This document shows positions 38,301 to 52,630 of a stretch of DNA of 64,000 nt, piece by piece. Position 1 is the first letter of the stretch, and every line of letters starts with the position of its first letter. The notes below the pieces were generated by a model, which was given only the letters and a program-made list of their open reading frames with translations, did no database searches and was not told where the DNA came from. The position numbers were made by a program, and so were the translations under genes. Origin of the DNA: Rhabditoides inermis (taxonomy: Eukaryota; Nematoda; Chromadorea; Rhabditida; Rhabditidae); assembly GCA_963966185.1 (NCBI GenBank), contig CAWZYM010000402.1:979501-1043500 (forward strand), in the 5' to 3' direction.

Positions 38301-39629
38301 GTGGTTTCTTTCCGAGCCGACAAGAAGAAACCACCTAACGACCGTGGTGCGTGTTGTTCGAGTGTTGTGGTGAGTGTTGTTCGACTAATCCCGGTCTCTG
38401 TTGATTCGCATTCCGTGCATCTACTGATTCGCTATATTGCTCCATTACTTCCTGTTCTATTGTCTACACGCGCTCACAATATTTCGTTTCGAAATGTATA
38501 TCATTCAACACTCACATCCTTGATACTAACGACCTAACGACCGTGGCACGAGAATGTTATACGGACTTCTCAGCATTTCTTTCAACTCACGTCCTTGCTG
38601 TAATCGTCCTTGTCGATGTAGATCGAGTTTCCGACGCGGTGCGCAAACAGCGACAGCGAAGCGTTCGGCGTGAACGGTGAGAGCATCAGTCTGGAATTGA
38701 TAGATTCAGGGTAGGGTAATCGATACTCGAACATTTCCTTGGAGTATGGAAACTTATTAAAGATAAACTGACAAGGCTCTGGGACGAATTGATAGGATAG
38801 GAGTTGGGTTATCGATAACACTCTCACTCCCTTAGGATTATGGTAACTTGCGATTGATAAACCGACAAGCGCACCTCTTGACCGTGTCGCCGCAGCCGAC
38901 GAGGTCCATGCGCGGCACAGAGTCCATGAACGCCTCGCCCATCGACACGCTAAACAGAGACATATAAGTCAGTATGATGTCATTAAAATGATCCTTATCA
39001 GAACCCACCTGTTGCAGTACTTGTTGCCGGGCAGCATCTTGAAGAACTGCTCGTACGTGTGGTCGGGCGCCCATGCCTGAAGATGAACAGGTAAGCAAGA
39101 AAGAATAAAAAACAACATAACAACCGACGGCCATGTATACACTTGTATAATTTAATGAAATCCGGATAAAGTCGATTTGAAGAAAACGTACCTGACTAGG
39201 CGGGAGGTTGAGGTCCGTGTCGATGGGAGCGAAGCGGGCGACGGCCGAGTGGTCCGGGCGCCGGTTGATCAGCGTCAACGCAAGGTCCTCCGGTGACCAC
39301 TGCAAAAAATTAACATGTAGTTAGCATAGATTATGCATTGGTGATTCAGTTGAAAATATTTGACCAAATTTTTTGGCGCCAAGTCGGCTCTGGCCAATGA
39401 CGATCGAGAAGAGCATTCGAGAAGGTCAAATTTTTTTGGTCAAAAATTTCAACTGAATAACTGCTTGAGGTGAGTATGCAAGCGCGGCTTCTCGGGTAAT
39501 TAGGCGCGCAATTCATAATGCGTGTACTACGATAGTTTAATCAGATTGCCTTGAAAATGCGTGCCAAATTGCTTATACCTGTGGCTCGTTGGTGTGTTCA
39601 TACTCGCCGGGGTGAGGATACCACGCCAT
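27511..39629 (-). CDS. EDRF1: EDRF1 (erythroid differentiation-related factor 1) homologue, 32 exons
   Basis: Large conserved TPR-containing protein; the human homologue is linked to transcriptional control in erythroid cells and its role in nematodes is unknown. Exons: 39579-39629, 39192-39299, 39009-39076, 38875-38949, 38591-38690, 38147-38271, 37826-37958, 37593-37714, 37331-37442, 37164-37235, 37033-37108, 36796-36908, 36573-36689, 36301-36370, 35949-36046, 35608-35742, 35375-35474, 35150-35220, 34820-34898, 34366-34499, 33997-34066, 33330-33426, 29781-29850, 29539-29623, 29360-29487, 29058-29141, 28866-29015, 28621-28728, 28503-28577, 28172-28352, 27844-28022, 27511-27684. These give 1,119 residues (human about 1,240). 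Family signatures are LPIFGGGQFPSVSIKLR, ISILTGMDLLLDQLMCNVPE, QGHTYWLFRG, NPFLVPVAMLLYK and a TPR-like block (DRLGKAYRYARTGLVCC). The C-terminal half is less conserved, but phases run straight through the 3.48-kb intron, so I treat it as one gene. That intron contains four opposite-strand genes. The protein ends in a lysine-rich KNKKKDKK. Confidence 0.85.
30197..31518 (+). CDS. Serpentine 7TM chemoreceptor of the srh/str superfamily, nested in an EDRF1 intron
   Basis: Exons 30197-30385, 30440-30555 (acceptor ends 30438), 30601-30819, 30860-30964, 31008-31142, 31183-31264 and 31304-31518 give an intact 353-residue protein; introns are only 40-55 nt. Seven hydrophobic segments alternate with charged loops. 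Family cues: LLLIIFKSPKEFGAYRWHLL after TM1, FIYRYRLIMETKETHK after TM3, ILLVVQTIIPFFLMTIPT at TM6, and ALHSSISAIVIIACNKSYRD at TM7. These nematode receptors are usually chemosensory GPCRs in ciliated neurons. The gene is AT-rich relative to the host exons, runs opposite to EDRF1 and shows no frameshift, so it appears functional. The exact subfamily (srh, sri or str) is uncertain. The first residues could start at another Met. Confidence 0.8.
31747..31758 (+). promoter_or_regulatory. TATA-like element of orphan membrane-protein gene A
   Basis: GGAATAAAAAGG lies 42 nt before the ATG of gene A and recurs 39 nt before the ATG of gene B. It sits in a conserved block that begins GTATGTTGTGGTAAGTA and includes GGGGGCAGCGGAA. 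Conservation of the block together with its spacing suggests a core promoter giving a very short 5' UTR. Confidence 0.5.
31789..32100 (+). CDS. Orphan small single-pass membrane protein A (103 aa)
   Basis: Single-exon gene. Layout: a proline-rich N-terminus of about 20 residues, NHS and NVT glycosylation sequons, a basic patch (VHKNRR), one transmembrane helix at ~41-61 (LTCITILLTLLIIIILIGLA), then a conserved amphipathic tail containing FFQKQWQELINTVADKVLQK and ending WPFKNVGTFYENP. There is no N-terminal signal peptide, so topology is not fixed. Copies B and C follow head-to-tail, all opposite in strand to the EDRF1 host. Protein conservation (especially the post-membrane helix) exceeds that of the surrounding DNA, which argues for a real coding gene. 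I recognise no family. The start was chosen because it aligns with B and C; AATAAA at 32260-32265 may be its polyadenylation signal. Confidence 0.72.
   Translation: MYIVQPRPFCPAPSLPAPTQINHSETHSTKNVTYVHKNRRLTCITILLTLLIIIILIGLAVDIMNIFFQKQWQELINTVADKVLQKTKNEWPFKNVGTFYENP
32371..32382 (+). promoter_or_regulatory. TATA-like element of orphan membrane-protein gene B
   Basis: GGAATAAAAAGG, 39 nt upstream of the gene B ATG, inside the second copy of the promoter block that precedes gene A. The upstream GGGGGCAGCGGAA is also conserved, here with an extra GCGGAA. Confidence 0.5.
32410..32742 (+). CDS. Orphan small single-pass membrane protein B (110 aa)
   Basis: Paralogue of gene A. Same order: proline-rich start (FGPGPHPAPTQ), three sequons (NHS, NHS, NVT), an insertion of seven or so Ser/Asp residues absent from A, a transmembrane helix at ~49-67 (LTVLLTLLFIIIMIGLG), then FFQKEWQELINTVADKVLQK and a WPFKHRGTFYDDP end. 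The post-membrane 20 residues differ from A at one position. Single exon, no disabling change. The tandem position and shared promoter indicate a recent duplication of A. Function unknown. Confidence 0.72.
   Translation: MHTVHVRAFGPGPHPAPTQVNHSENHSNKNVTHVHSSSSKSDADSRRLTGLTVLLTLLFIIIMIGLGIDIMNVFFQKEWQELINTVADKVLQKTSNEWPFKHRGTFYDDP
32922..33206 (+). CDS. Orphan small single-pass membrane protein C (94 aa), divergent paralogue
   Basis: Third, more divergent member. Start MYVVQMQTPPLLPTT aligns with gene A, followed by one NHS sequon, VIYVKKDARLTC, a transmembrane helix at ~37-58 (IIITLVILFILILIGTVC) and LLFQPTWQQVITHIAVKWLN. The C-terminus is different (NPFAPQPAPQG). The conserved TATA-like block of A and B is missing upstream, so its expression may differ. 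The open frame extends upstream to 32832, but paralogue alignment favours the inner start. AATAAA at 33239-33244 may be its polyadenylation signal. Confidence 0.65.
   Translation: MYVVQMQTPPLLPTTQLNLIQNHSTHNVIYVKKDARLTCIIITLVILFILILIGTVCDILQLLFQPTWQQVITHIAVKWLNQINPFAPQPAPQG
33535..33755 (-). repeat. Possible third, diverged copy of the dispersed repeat
   Basis: Read on the minus strand, the start (CATATAG, then GATAGTTTTTGC) resembles the start of copies 1 and 2 (CATATAG, then GATAGTTTTCGATC), and GGTAGATC motifs recur. The middle is not alignable by eye. It lies in the EDRF1 intron between the exons at 33997-34066 and 33330-33426. Confidence 0.35.
34946..35004. repeat. Perfect 27-bp inverted repeat with 5-nt loop (EDRF1 intron)
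   Basis: Arms 34946-34972 and 34978-35004 are exact reverse complements; the loop is ACATA. The left arm begins TCGTGCCAATTAGTACAG. It lies in the intron between the EDRF1 exons at 35150-35220 and 34820-34898. Confidence 0.95.
36112..36300. repeat. Tandem ~40-bp repeat with GGTTACGGTA core, abutting a splice donor
   Basis: Five degenerate units each start with (G)GTTACGG and most contain a variant of CAATTCACTCTGCTCG. The last unit ends at the minus-strand donor of the EDRF1 exon at 36301-36370, whose GTGCGTGAATTG is part of the repeat consensus. Confidence 0.75.
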
Positions 39630-39634
39630 TACAA

Positions 39635-39640
39635 CTGTAA
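39635..39640 (-). promoter_or_regulatory. Probable spliced-leader acceptor of the EDRF1 gene
   Basis: TTACAG on the minus strand, 5 nt before the ATG at 39629, with no upstream coding exon. A trans-splice site is the likely reading. Confidence 0.5.
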
Positions 39641-40468
39641 ATGATCGTATTTACAAGTTTGACATTACCACAACACACAAAAACAACTATGGAAGGCGAA
39701 ACAGCTGATCGGCTATTACGAAAAGACATTCTACTAAGTATCATGCAATATCACATATTATTCACGTATAAGACACATTATAGATCGATGAAACATGTAT
39801 TCTAATACATAGGAACATTCATGATATTCATATTGCCTTAAATCAGCTGATTGTAGTACATCATTTAGCTAAATTCTAGAATTCGCGCGAAATAGCCTCG
39901 ATTACCGTCGCTCGACTTGGATTATTCAAGCTAAGCGCTGCGGGAGAAAATTCAAATTCATGATTTTCATTCATTTTTCATAAAATTCATTCTCAGATAT
40001 TAATTTATACCCATTGTTTTCTTTACCAATTTCCGTGTATAGCAAAAACGGTACTAGTATTTGTTTTCAACGCGCCGTCTTTTGAAAGTCATTCCAATCG
40101 TTTCGCTGCAGTGGGAGCGCGTCGGAATCGATTCACACACTTGGCATGGTTTGCGTGCCACTGTCAGTCTCACCGTTTGCCATCATTTCTACGCCACCCA
40201 TTCTTGTGTGACTGACTTTCACTCTTCTCTTCTACCACACCGCCAACCAACACCACACCCCGCGCACACGTGATAGAGTTTTCGCGCGCTGCGGTTTCCG
40301 AACGATCCTTATCTTTCAAATCGCTTGTGATTATCACACCTGTGACGTATCGATTATCACTCACTGCTTCTTTGATAAACACTGGGACAGCTGACTCGGA
40401 TATATTGTGTTGTGTGTGTCCTGGCTAAAAACGAGTGCGAAGCGACATTGATCGGGAGAGAGAGAGAT

Positions 40469-40513
<45 letters not shown>

Positions 40514-41485
40514 GAGAGAAGAGGAGAGAGATAGACGACGCCAGCGGCTGCGTTCGCCCCATCCCATTCTTAATTCTATCCACTGTCACTATTCTCTCTC
40601 TGTTTTCTCGTATACCAGTTACTCGCGATCCGATCATCCGCTCTCACCACGCGCTCCTGGCCTGTTGCCAATGCGTCACTCACTACACTCACTGTTTTGA
40701 TTCCACCGGCCCTAAGAGCGCTATTCCTGTCCTAGACAATCACTCTAGGAAATGAAACAACGGCCGTGCGATAAGTGCGGCCGCTATCATGATGACGCGT
40801 GCGTTATCGATAAAAACTCCATCTCTCTTCCACTCTAGAGATACTTTGACGCATCACAAAACACCTCTGATCATATCCACGCCCACATTCTTTCTGTTTT
40901 ATGGTGCGTGTTATTGGTTGTGATGAGTCAATCATACTCATAAAGAGTTTCTATCTTGCTATCGATGTTTTCTCTAAACACTACCGCCTTGGCTATCATT
41001 GTACATCGATCACTCCAAAAAGATGTTCTTCACTCGATTGTCTACTTGCTCTTCCACTTTCATCACGTGAGGACACCCTAATACTGTGCACACTTTATCC
41101 ACCGACTGAATATCGTCCTCTTTACTCACCTCTCTTTTTCGCTGAATGTGATACTAGTTAGTCTATTCTTACTATTCCATCATTCGATTGTGAGTGTTCT
41201 GAATATGTCTTACTAGATTTCAAAGTTTATCGTTTATAAGTGAATCGTGCCAACCATTTTGTATCTGTACTTCCCCACATCAAACGCGTTCCCCATCCTC
41301 TGCGAATCCATCAAACCACTTGCAGGTATATGAGTATATCGGCATCTTTCCACAGGTGAATCGTGTATGCTTCCCGTCACAATCCACAAACCCATTTCCC
41401 ATTTCCAGCGCATGCGTATATCGGTGTCTTTGCCAACAATTAAATCGTGTGCTACCTCATCACCATCCACAAACCCATCCTCTTG

Positions 41486-41488
41486 CAG
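41486..41488 (+). promoter_or_regulatory. Probable spliced-leader acceptor of the EMRE gene
   Basis: CTCTTGCAG ends 7 nt before the ATG at 41496, with no coding exon upstream. Two decayed look-alikes lie further 5' (CACTTGCAG near 41324 and ATTTCCAG near 41407). Confidence 0.55.
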
Positions 41489-41495
41489 GCGTCGC

Positions 41496-41645
41496 ATGAG
41501 TATGTCGGCGGCGGCGACGCGGGCGGTGCGCGTCGCTATGGAGCTGCTCTCGCGCCAGCCGAAGATGACAGCGGTCAGAGGCGTCGGCGACGTGCCCTTC
41601 CACCGACCCGCCGGCATGGCCAAGGTCAGCATATCTTCCTCTTTT

Positions 41646-41730
<85 letters not shown>

Positions 41731-41969
41731 CTCTCTCCCCCTCTCTCCGTCCTCTCCCCTCTCTCCCTCCCCTCTGTCCTCCCCTCTCTTCTCCCCCCTC
41801 TCTCTCTGCCTTCCGAGTAATTTTATATTGATTAATCGATCTGTTCCAGCTGTGCTTCGTGTCGATCGCGTCTCTCTACGTGGGTGGTCTGATCGCGCAC
41901 AAGGGCGCGTCGTACTTGGAAGAGAACGAGATCTTCGTACCCGAGGACGACGACGATGACGACGACTAG
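41496..41969 (+). CDS. emre-1: Essential MCU regulator EMRE, mitochondrial (82 aa)
   Basis: Exons 41496-41624 and 41850-41969 give 82 residues. EMRE is a single-pass inner-membrane subunit that opens the MCU calcium channel and links it to MICU1 in the intermembrane space. The identifying C-terminus is SLYVGGLIAHKGASYLEE, then NEIFVPEDDDDDDD; the poly-Asp tail and the YVG-x-LI transmembrane segment match animal EMRE closely. The Arg-rich, acid-free N-terminus (MSMSAAATRAVRVAMELLSR) looks like a mitochondrial presequence. It is shorter than human EMRE (107 aa). The intron is mostly CT repeat. The gene ends 200 bp from, and converges with, the second F-box gene. Confidence 0.92.
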
Positions 41970-42087
41970 GCCTTCTGATCATCTGTACACGCACTTGCCA
42001 AACTATTCTAGTACACACACACACAGACTTCTACCGTACCGGTATCCCACCCCGCTGCTCTATTTGATCTGATCAAAACTTGTACAT

Positions 42088-42093
42088 AATAAA
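42088..42093 (+). terminator. Polyadenylation signal of EMRE
   Basis: AATAAA 119 nt after the EMRE stop codon and 29 nt from the opposite-strand signal of the F-box gene, so the two 3' ends overlap. Confidence 0.7.
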
Positions 42094-42121
42094 CCGCCGT
42101 GTTCTTGAAAATCGTTTATCG

Positions 42122-42127
42122 TTTATT
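42122..42127 (-). terminator. Polyadenylation signal of the convergent F-box gene
   Basis: TTTATT on the plus strand reads AATAAA on the minus strand, 49 nt beyond the stop in the proposed terminal exon (42176-42191). Its position supports that terminal exon. Confidence 0.6.
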
Positions 42128-42175
42128 ACACAAGACATAATGCATAGGATACACTTTCCAAACATCGTTCGTTGT

Positions 42176-43403
42176 TCACTCAAAGCATCTCCTGAAAAGA
42201 TCGAACATGAGTAGACTAAAACACAAGAAAACTAAAACATGAACAGAATGTGAAGACTACCACAAATCGAAACTTAGGTTTTAGGTTAGAACTTTTAGGT
42301 TAGAACAAGAACGAACAAAAACCCCTAAGGAAAAACCAAAAAAAAATTAGGTTTTAAACCAGTCAATTCCCGGCGTTATCACCTTGAAAGCTTAACACTA
42401 TCATATGATGCGAGTCCGGATGAATGATTTGATTTGATTTGTAGATTACCTGAGAAACTCAACGTAGCGCGCCTTCTTCGCGGCAGTGACCTCGTCGTCG
42501 TCGTCCGAGCTCTCGTTCTGAAGTGCATGATAGGTATATGGTATTATCGATCTCATACAAGATCTTGACCCTACTGTATATTTTCATGTTGATATTGTGA
42601 TATCATGTTCAGCTATAACCAATGGTATTAGTGTACACAGGAGTTTCTTTAGAGATGCATCCACTCACCTTCTTCTTCTCCTTCCCTCCATCGTAGCTCT
42701 GGTCGCTGTCGCTCTCGCTGTCGTCGTCCGAGATGATGTCCTCGTCGCTGCAGTCGAACGACGAGTTCAACGCGTCGTCGTCCAGCGTCTTCGTCGCACA
42801 GTATTCCTAGAAAGAACAATCGTTTATCGACTCCTCTCCATATTCTCCGGTGAAGGATTACATGCGCTACAAGATCGCGGTAACGTGCTATGTACAGTAA
42901 CAGTATTCCTAGAACAGACAGTCGTGTCGAGACTAGATTTCCCGCCGCAGGATTTCACCACCAAATAGTATATCGGAATCAGACTGCTGACAATTTGGAT
43001 AAGGAGCTTTTTAGATTTTCATTCCAAACCATCGTTCGGGGTGGTCCACAGAAGGTTCAAACAGAAAATAGAACATCAGAAGACGTCTAATGCTGTACCT
43101 CTAGGGTGCGTCCGGCGACGGGGGCGCGCGCCACCACAGGCTGCACGTGTTCCAGCATCACTCTGCAACGAATAGAGGTATAGAGGATATTGGAAGATTC
43201 GCGTCTCCAAAATGCCTAGCAAATCGCCTTCCAACTACCTCCGAAATGTCCCCAGCCACATCAAACTACTAGGAAACGGTTTCCGAAGTGACCACGGCTA
43301 CTATCTCACCTCGCCCACTGTCCCTCCTGCACCTCGTCCACGAGATTCAGATCGCCCTCCGTCTCGAACTGCTCGCACGTCCATTCCACCTGCAGAGAAT
43401 GTG

Positions 43404-43481
<78 letters not shown>

Positions 43482-45940
43482 GGGGAGGAGGGAGGGCGAG
43501 ACTCACCTTGAGCTTCTCTCCGTCGTCGCGTTTCAGAATCACCGAGGGGTAGTCCATCTCCTCGTCGTCCGAATCGCTCATGTCAACGTCGCGCGCATTC
43601 TGAAAAGGCTGATATTAGATCTTCAGTATCAGAAAGATGTCATTTTGTCAACAGTATCATTTGGTAGAGGCGGTTTTCGACAATATCTAGCAAGTGTCAT
43701 TACGTAAATGTATAATGTATCGTTTCGTACGGTGTATAATTTAGAAAAGTACAGTACGCCTCGGTACAGTAACCCCTACCTCCTCGATCAGCTCGGCGGG
43801 CCACTTGAACATGGCGCGCATGTCTGTCCAGTACACGAACGGCACGCGCACACTCACCCGTTGCAACGAACGCTCGCCAGCGAACCACTCCTGAAGTACA
43901 CTCTTGATTTTCAGAACTATTATCGAAGTCCCACTTCGAGAAAGGTTCCGCACCATTTCTGGGATGTCTTTTCAGAGCCATTATTGAAAATCTTCACACT
44001 ACGATTCACACCACGATTTCAGAAAGATTCCGCCTTTTGGGTTGAAGCTACTCGTGGATGTAACTCACTTTAGCCATAGTGACAATTGCGGAAGCGTCGA
44101 CGGAGCCGCCGCCACTGTAACATGAAGTGTGAGGAAAACAATAATTACACTAACAAGATTATACTTACCGGTAGTGTATCTCGCGACACGGCAGCGCGGT
44201 GAAGAGAGCGTTGTCGATCTGCACAGTTTGCATATTGTAGTTTGAACGAGTTAATAACCAATTACTCTTATAACTAATTACTCTTATAACTAATTACTCT
44301 AGTAACTAATAACTCGAATAACGAAAAACTCAAAATCGCTCACATCTATATCCACGTCGACGGTTTGACTCCTGATCGTAGTCGCTGGTCCGATGAGTAG
44401 AAACTCGGGCGGGACTGCGACCGTGTCTTCGACCAGAGAGCGTAGAGACGCATTCGCCTTGAAACATTCATTACAGAAGATTCTAACATTTTTCTACTAT
44501 CACCCACACATAAGTGTCTATTTTTCTCATTTGAAACTGTCTAGCATTATTTGCAACTCACCCTAAGAGCAAGCGTTTTTGGCCGAATCGCTGCGATGAG
44601 CGAGCGCCAGTCAGCGGAATCGAAAGACTCCTGAAAACAGCGTGCAAACATGTCGCCTCCTTCTCAACGATCCCACCTTTCCACACAGCACTAGCTCACT
44701 CGGCGTGAGCCAGCGAGTCTGCACCGCGCCGCACAGCGCCGAGAGAAGAGCCGACGAGGCGTTGGACTGAAAATCTTCGAATTACTGATGTCACTTCTAT
44801 CTTCCATGCAAGTTGCTGACTTGGTCCGTTGTGGTCTGCTGTCATAATAATACTAATTTATGAGGAATTTAACATCTCTTTAAAAACGTATAAACATGAC
44901 AAGAATACAGTAAACAACGAAACGAATTCTAGCGTACCAGCATGATTCGCTGGAACTGGCAGCGATGCAGCAGAGACAGCCAGTCGGACGGCTGCTTGCA
45001 CGTGATCACCACTCTGCAAATACTCCAACCCTTTTTTGATGTTGTCCATGTACTCAACACGGTACTAAAATATTGTTATTAACCCACTTGTCCAGATCGC
45101 TCTCCCACAGGTTGCGTCCGATGATCGACTGCGGCTTGCGCGTCACGTGGATCGTCACCTGAAACGTCGTTGTTGAACATCTCATTTCAGTGCGTTTGGA
45201 GTTGCCCCAGAGTTGCCCTATTTCCGAATTGCCTTCGAAATGCTCAATTACTCTCCAGTTGTCTATTGAATTTGCAGCCACAAGTACGGGGTGGAAACTC
45301 CGTCTCAAAAAGTTGGGACGCTCGTTATGCATACACCCACACCCACCTCGTCGCGCTTCGTTCGAATGGCGAGTGTGTGGAAGGAAAGGCGCGGGAGGAG
45401 CAGGCGGTGCGACGCGACACGGTCCTGCAGAGAGAGGCAGGGATCAAAGGGCAACCACAACTGGATCGCTGAGAGACTTTGGATGTATTCAGGTAGCTTC
45501 AGTTATCTAAAACTGAGGCACTAGACATTTCTTTGTTTACCATTGAGTATTCATGGGACAAAATATGTGGTTATATAAATTGGTAACGCATTGAAATTAA
45601 TATACGCACCTTGTGGAGTCGACAGGTGGCGCGCAAAGTGTCCACATCCTTGGCCGGCAGGTGGGAGGCGATGCGCACAAACAGCTCCACTGGCAGCTCG
45701 CACCATTCAAAGTACTGTAATGTGGTGTTATAGTACTGTAATGACAGTAGGATACTTACCGGTCCCTTGTATGCCGACTCGGCGCGTCGCTTACATGTGA
45801 TCTGAAATGCATGACTTGAACAATCACGAGCAGATATTCAGTGAGGACAGTAGTAAATGACGCACCTTCTTCTTTCGGTCAAACGTGGACGTCGAAGCAT
45901 TGTCGAATCGGAAGGTACCCTTCTTTTTATGACACGACAT
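42176..45940 (-). CDS. F-box protein with long acidic C-terminus (467 aa)
   Basis: Exons: 45866-45940, 45760-45801, 45610-45714, 45347-45424, 45088-45158, 44938-45013, 44821-44838, 44677-44766, 44562-44630, 44344-44457, 44169-44218, 44069-44114, 43780-43890, 43507-43599, 43310-43389, 43099-43162, 42669-42806, 42450-42517, 42176-42191. Phases agree throughout. A single F-box is seen at residues ~40-75 (YFEWCELPVELFVRIASHLP, then AKDVDTLRATCRLHK). The middle is not recognised. The C-terminal 150 residues are Asp/Glu/Ser-rich (MSDSDDEEMDYPS, SDEDIISDDDSESDSD). One exon is only 18 nt (QTTTDQ). If the last intron is retained, translation stops at 42446 instead, changing the final five residues. 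Likely an SCF substrate adaptor; target unknown. Confidence 0.7.
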
Positions 45941-46081
45941 GGCGGTGATACAGCGAGTGGGGGAATGGCAGGCAATGAGGTCACAAAGGACTCTTTGTGT
46001 GTGAGACACGCGCGCGCCACTCGGTATACGGCATACCCGCCAGCGATGCTAGAGTGACGATAGCCCTCTAGCCACTTCTGA

Positions 46082-46125
<44 letters not shown>

Positions 46126-46916
46126 GTCAAGTTAAATCATTGCAAAGTTGTCGTAACGCTCAGAACATTTTATGCTGGTTCGATTCCAGCAACGTGCAAA
46201 CAAGTTCCCATAAGTAAATTTCGATGAACCTTGGTAAGCCTGTGACTTTACGGTTCTAACCGTTAAATACTCATTGACAATGATATGTACTCAATACATT
46301 TTCACGATCACAAGAAACCAGAAAGACATTGAAATGCGGATTGCGGAAGAAACGTTTTTTTCTTATTCATTAAAGTATATTGGAAAATGAAAGTGTATGA
46401 GGCGCCGTCGATGTTGTTCATATTTCTTATGACCAAGTCTAGGTAGGCGACATTAGTTTTAAATGTTGTGTGGTGCAGAATACTGGAAAAAAACGAGTTT
46501 TCACGGCTCGTAATAAAGTCACTATGGGTAATCAGTTAGAGGGGAAACACAATTGCCAACTTCTAACATAAAAGAATAAGACACAACGACTTTTTAAAAC
46601 GAGTTCAATATTAGTTGTGTGTTTCATTATGGTTCGTGTATGTGTAGGTTGACTATTGTCTGTCATTTGTCATCTCACATTTTCACCTTGCATTATTAAT
46701 GGCTTTCTTTTTCATCCCATTCCTAGGCCGATCCACAGAAAGAAAGAGGCATACATTAAAACGCTGCAGTCATATTGCCCATTTGATTTCTATCGCGCAA
46801 ACCCAAAATCAAATTCGATACGATTGTATATATATATAAAGACTCCACGACAACTTGCTCTAGCAAATACAGAGCACACTTTTATTGTTTCATCTTTTTT
46901 TGTGTTTCAGATCATA
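45941..46916. other. Intergenic region upstream of F-box gene 2 and GT14
   Basis: Divergent promoter region. It holds a GA run at about 46082-46120 and AT-rich sequence near the GT14 start. A tRNA T-arm look-alike at 46174-46190 has no matching cloverleaf. No further gene is visible. Confidence 0.5.
46908..46910 (+). promoter_or_regulatory. Probable spliced-leader acceptor of the GT14 gene
   Basis: GTGTTTCAG ends 6 nt before the ATG at 46917, without a visible upstream coding exon. Confidence 0.5.
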
Positions 46917-52610
<5,694 letters not shown>

Positions 52611-52624
52611 GATTGATTAGTTAC

Positions 52625-52630
52625 CTGCAA
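52625..52630 (-). promoter_or_regulatory. Probable spliced-leader acceptor of the actin gene
   Basis: TTGCAG on the minus strand, 14 nt upstream of the actin ATG. C. elegans actin messages are trans-spliced, which supports the reading, though a cis-spliced 5' UTR exon is possible. Confidence 0.55.

Larger units (their letters stand above)
39630..41495. other. Divergent intergenic region between EDRF1 and EMRE
   Basis: Shared upstream region of the EDRF1 (-) and EMRE (+) genes. A GA run lies at about 40464-40508. The 250 bp before the EMRE start hold three degenerate tandem copies of the EMRE acceptor/start region. No coding gene was found; the frames at 40061-40273 and 40901-41161 lack exon-like flanks or family resemblance. 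Confidence 0.5.

Noticed and set aside
46174..46190. tRNA T-arm-like GCTGGTTCGATTCCAGC
   Set aside because: No acceptor, D or anticodon stems can be paired around it.
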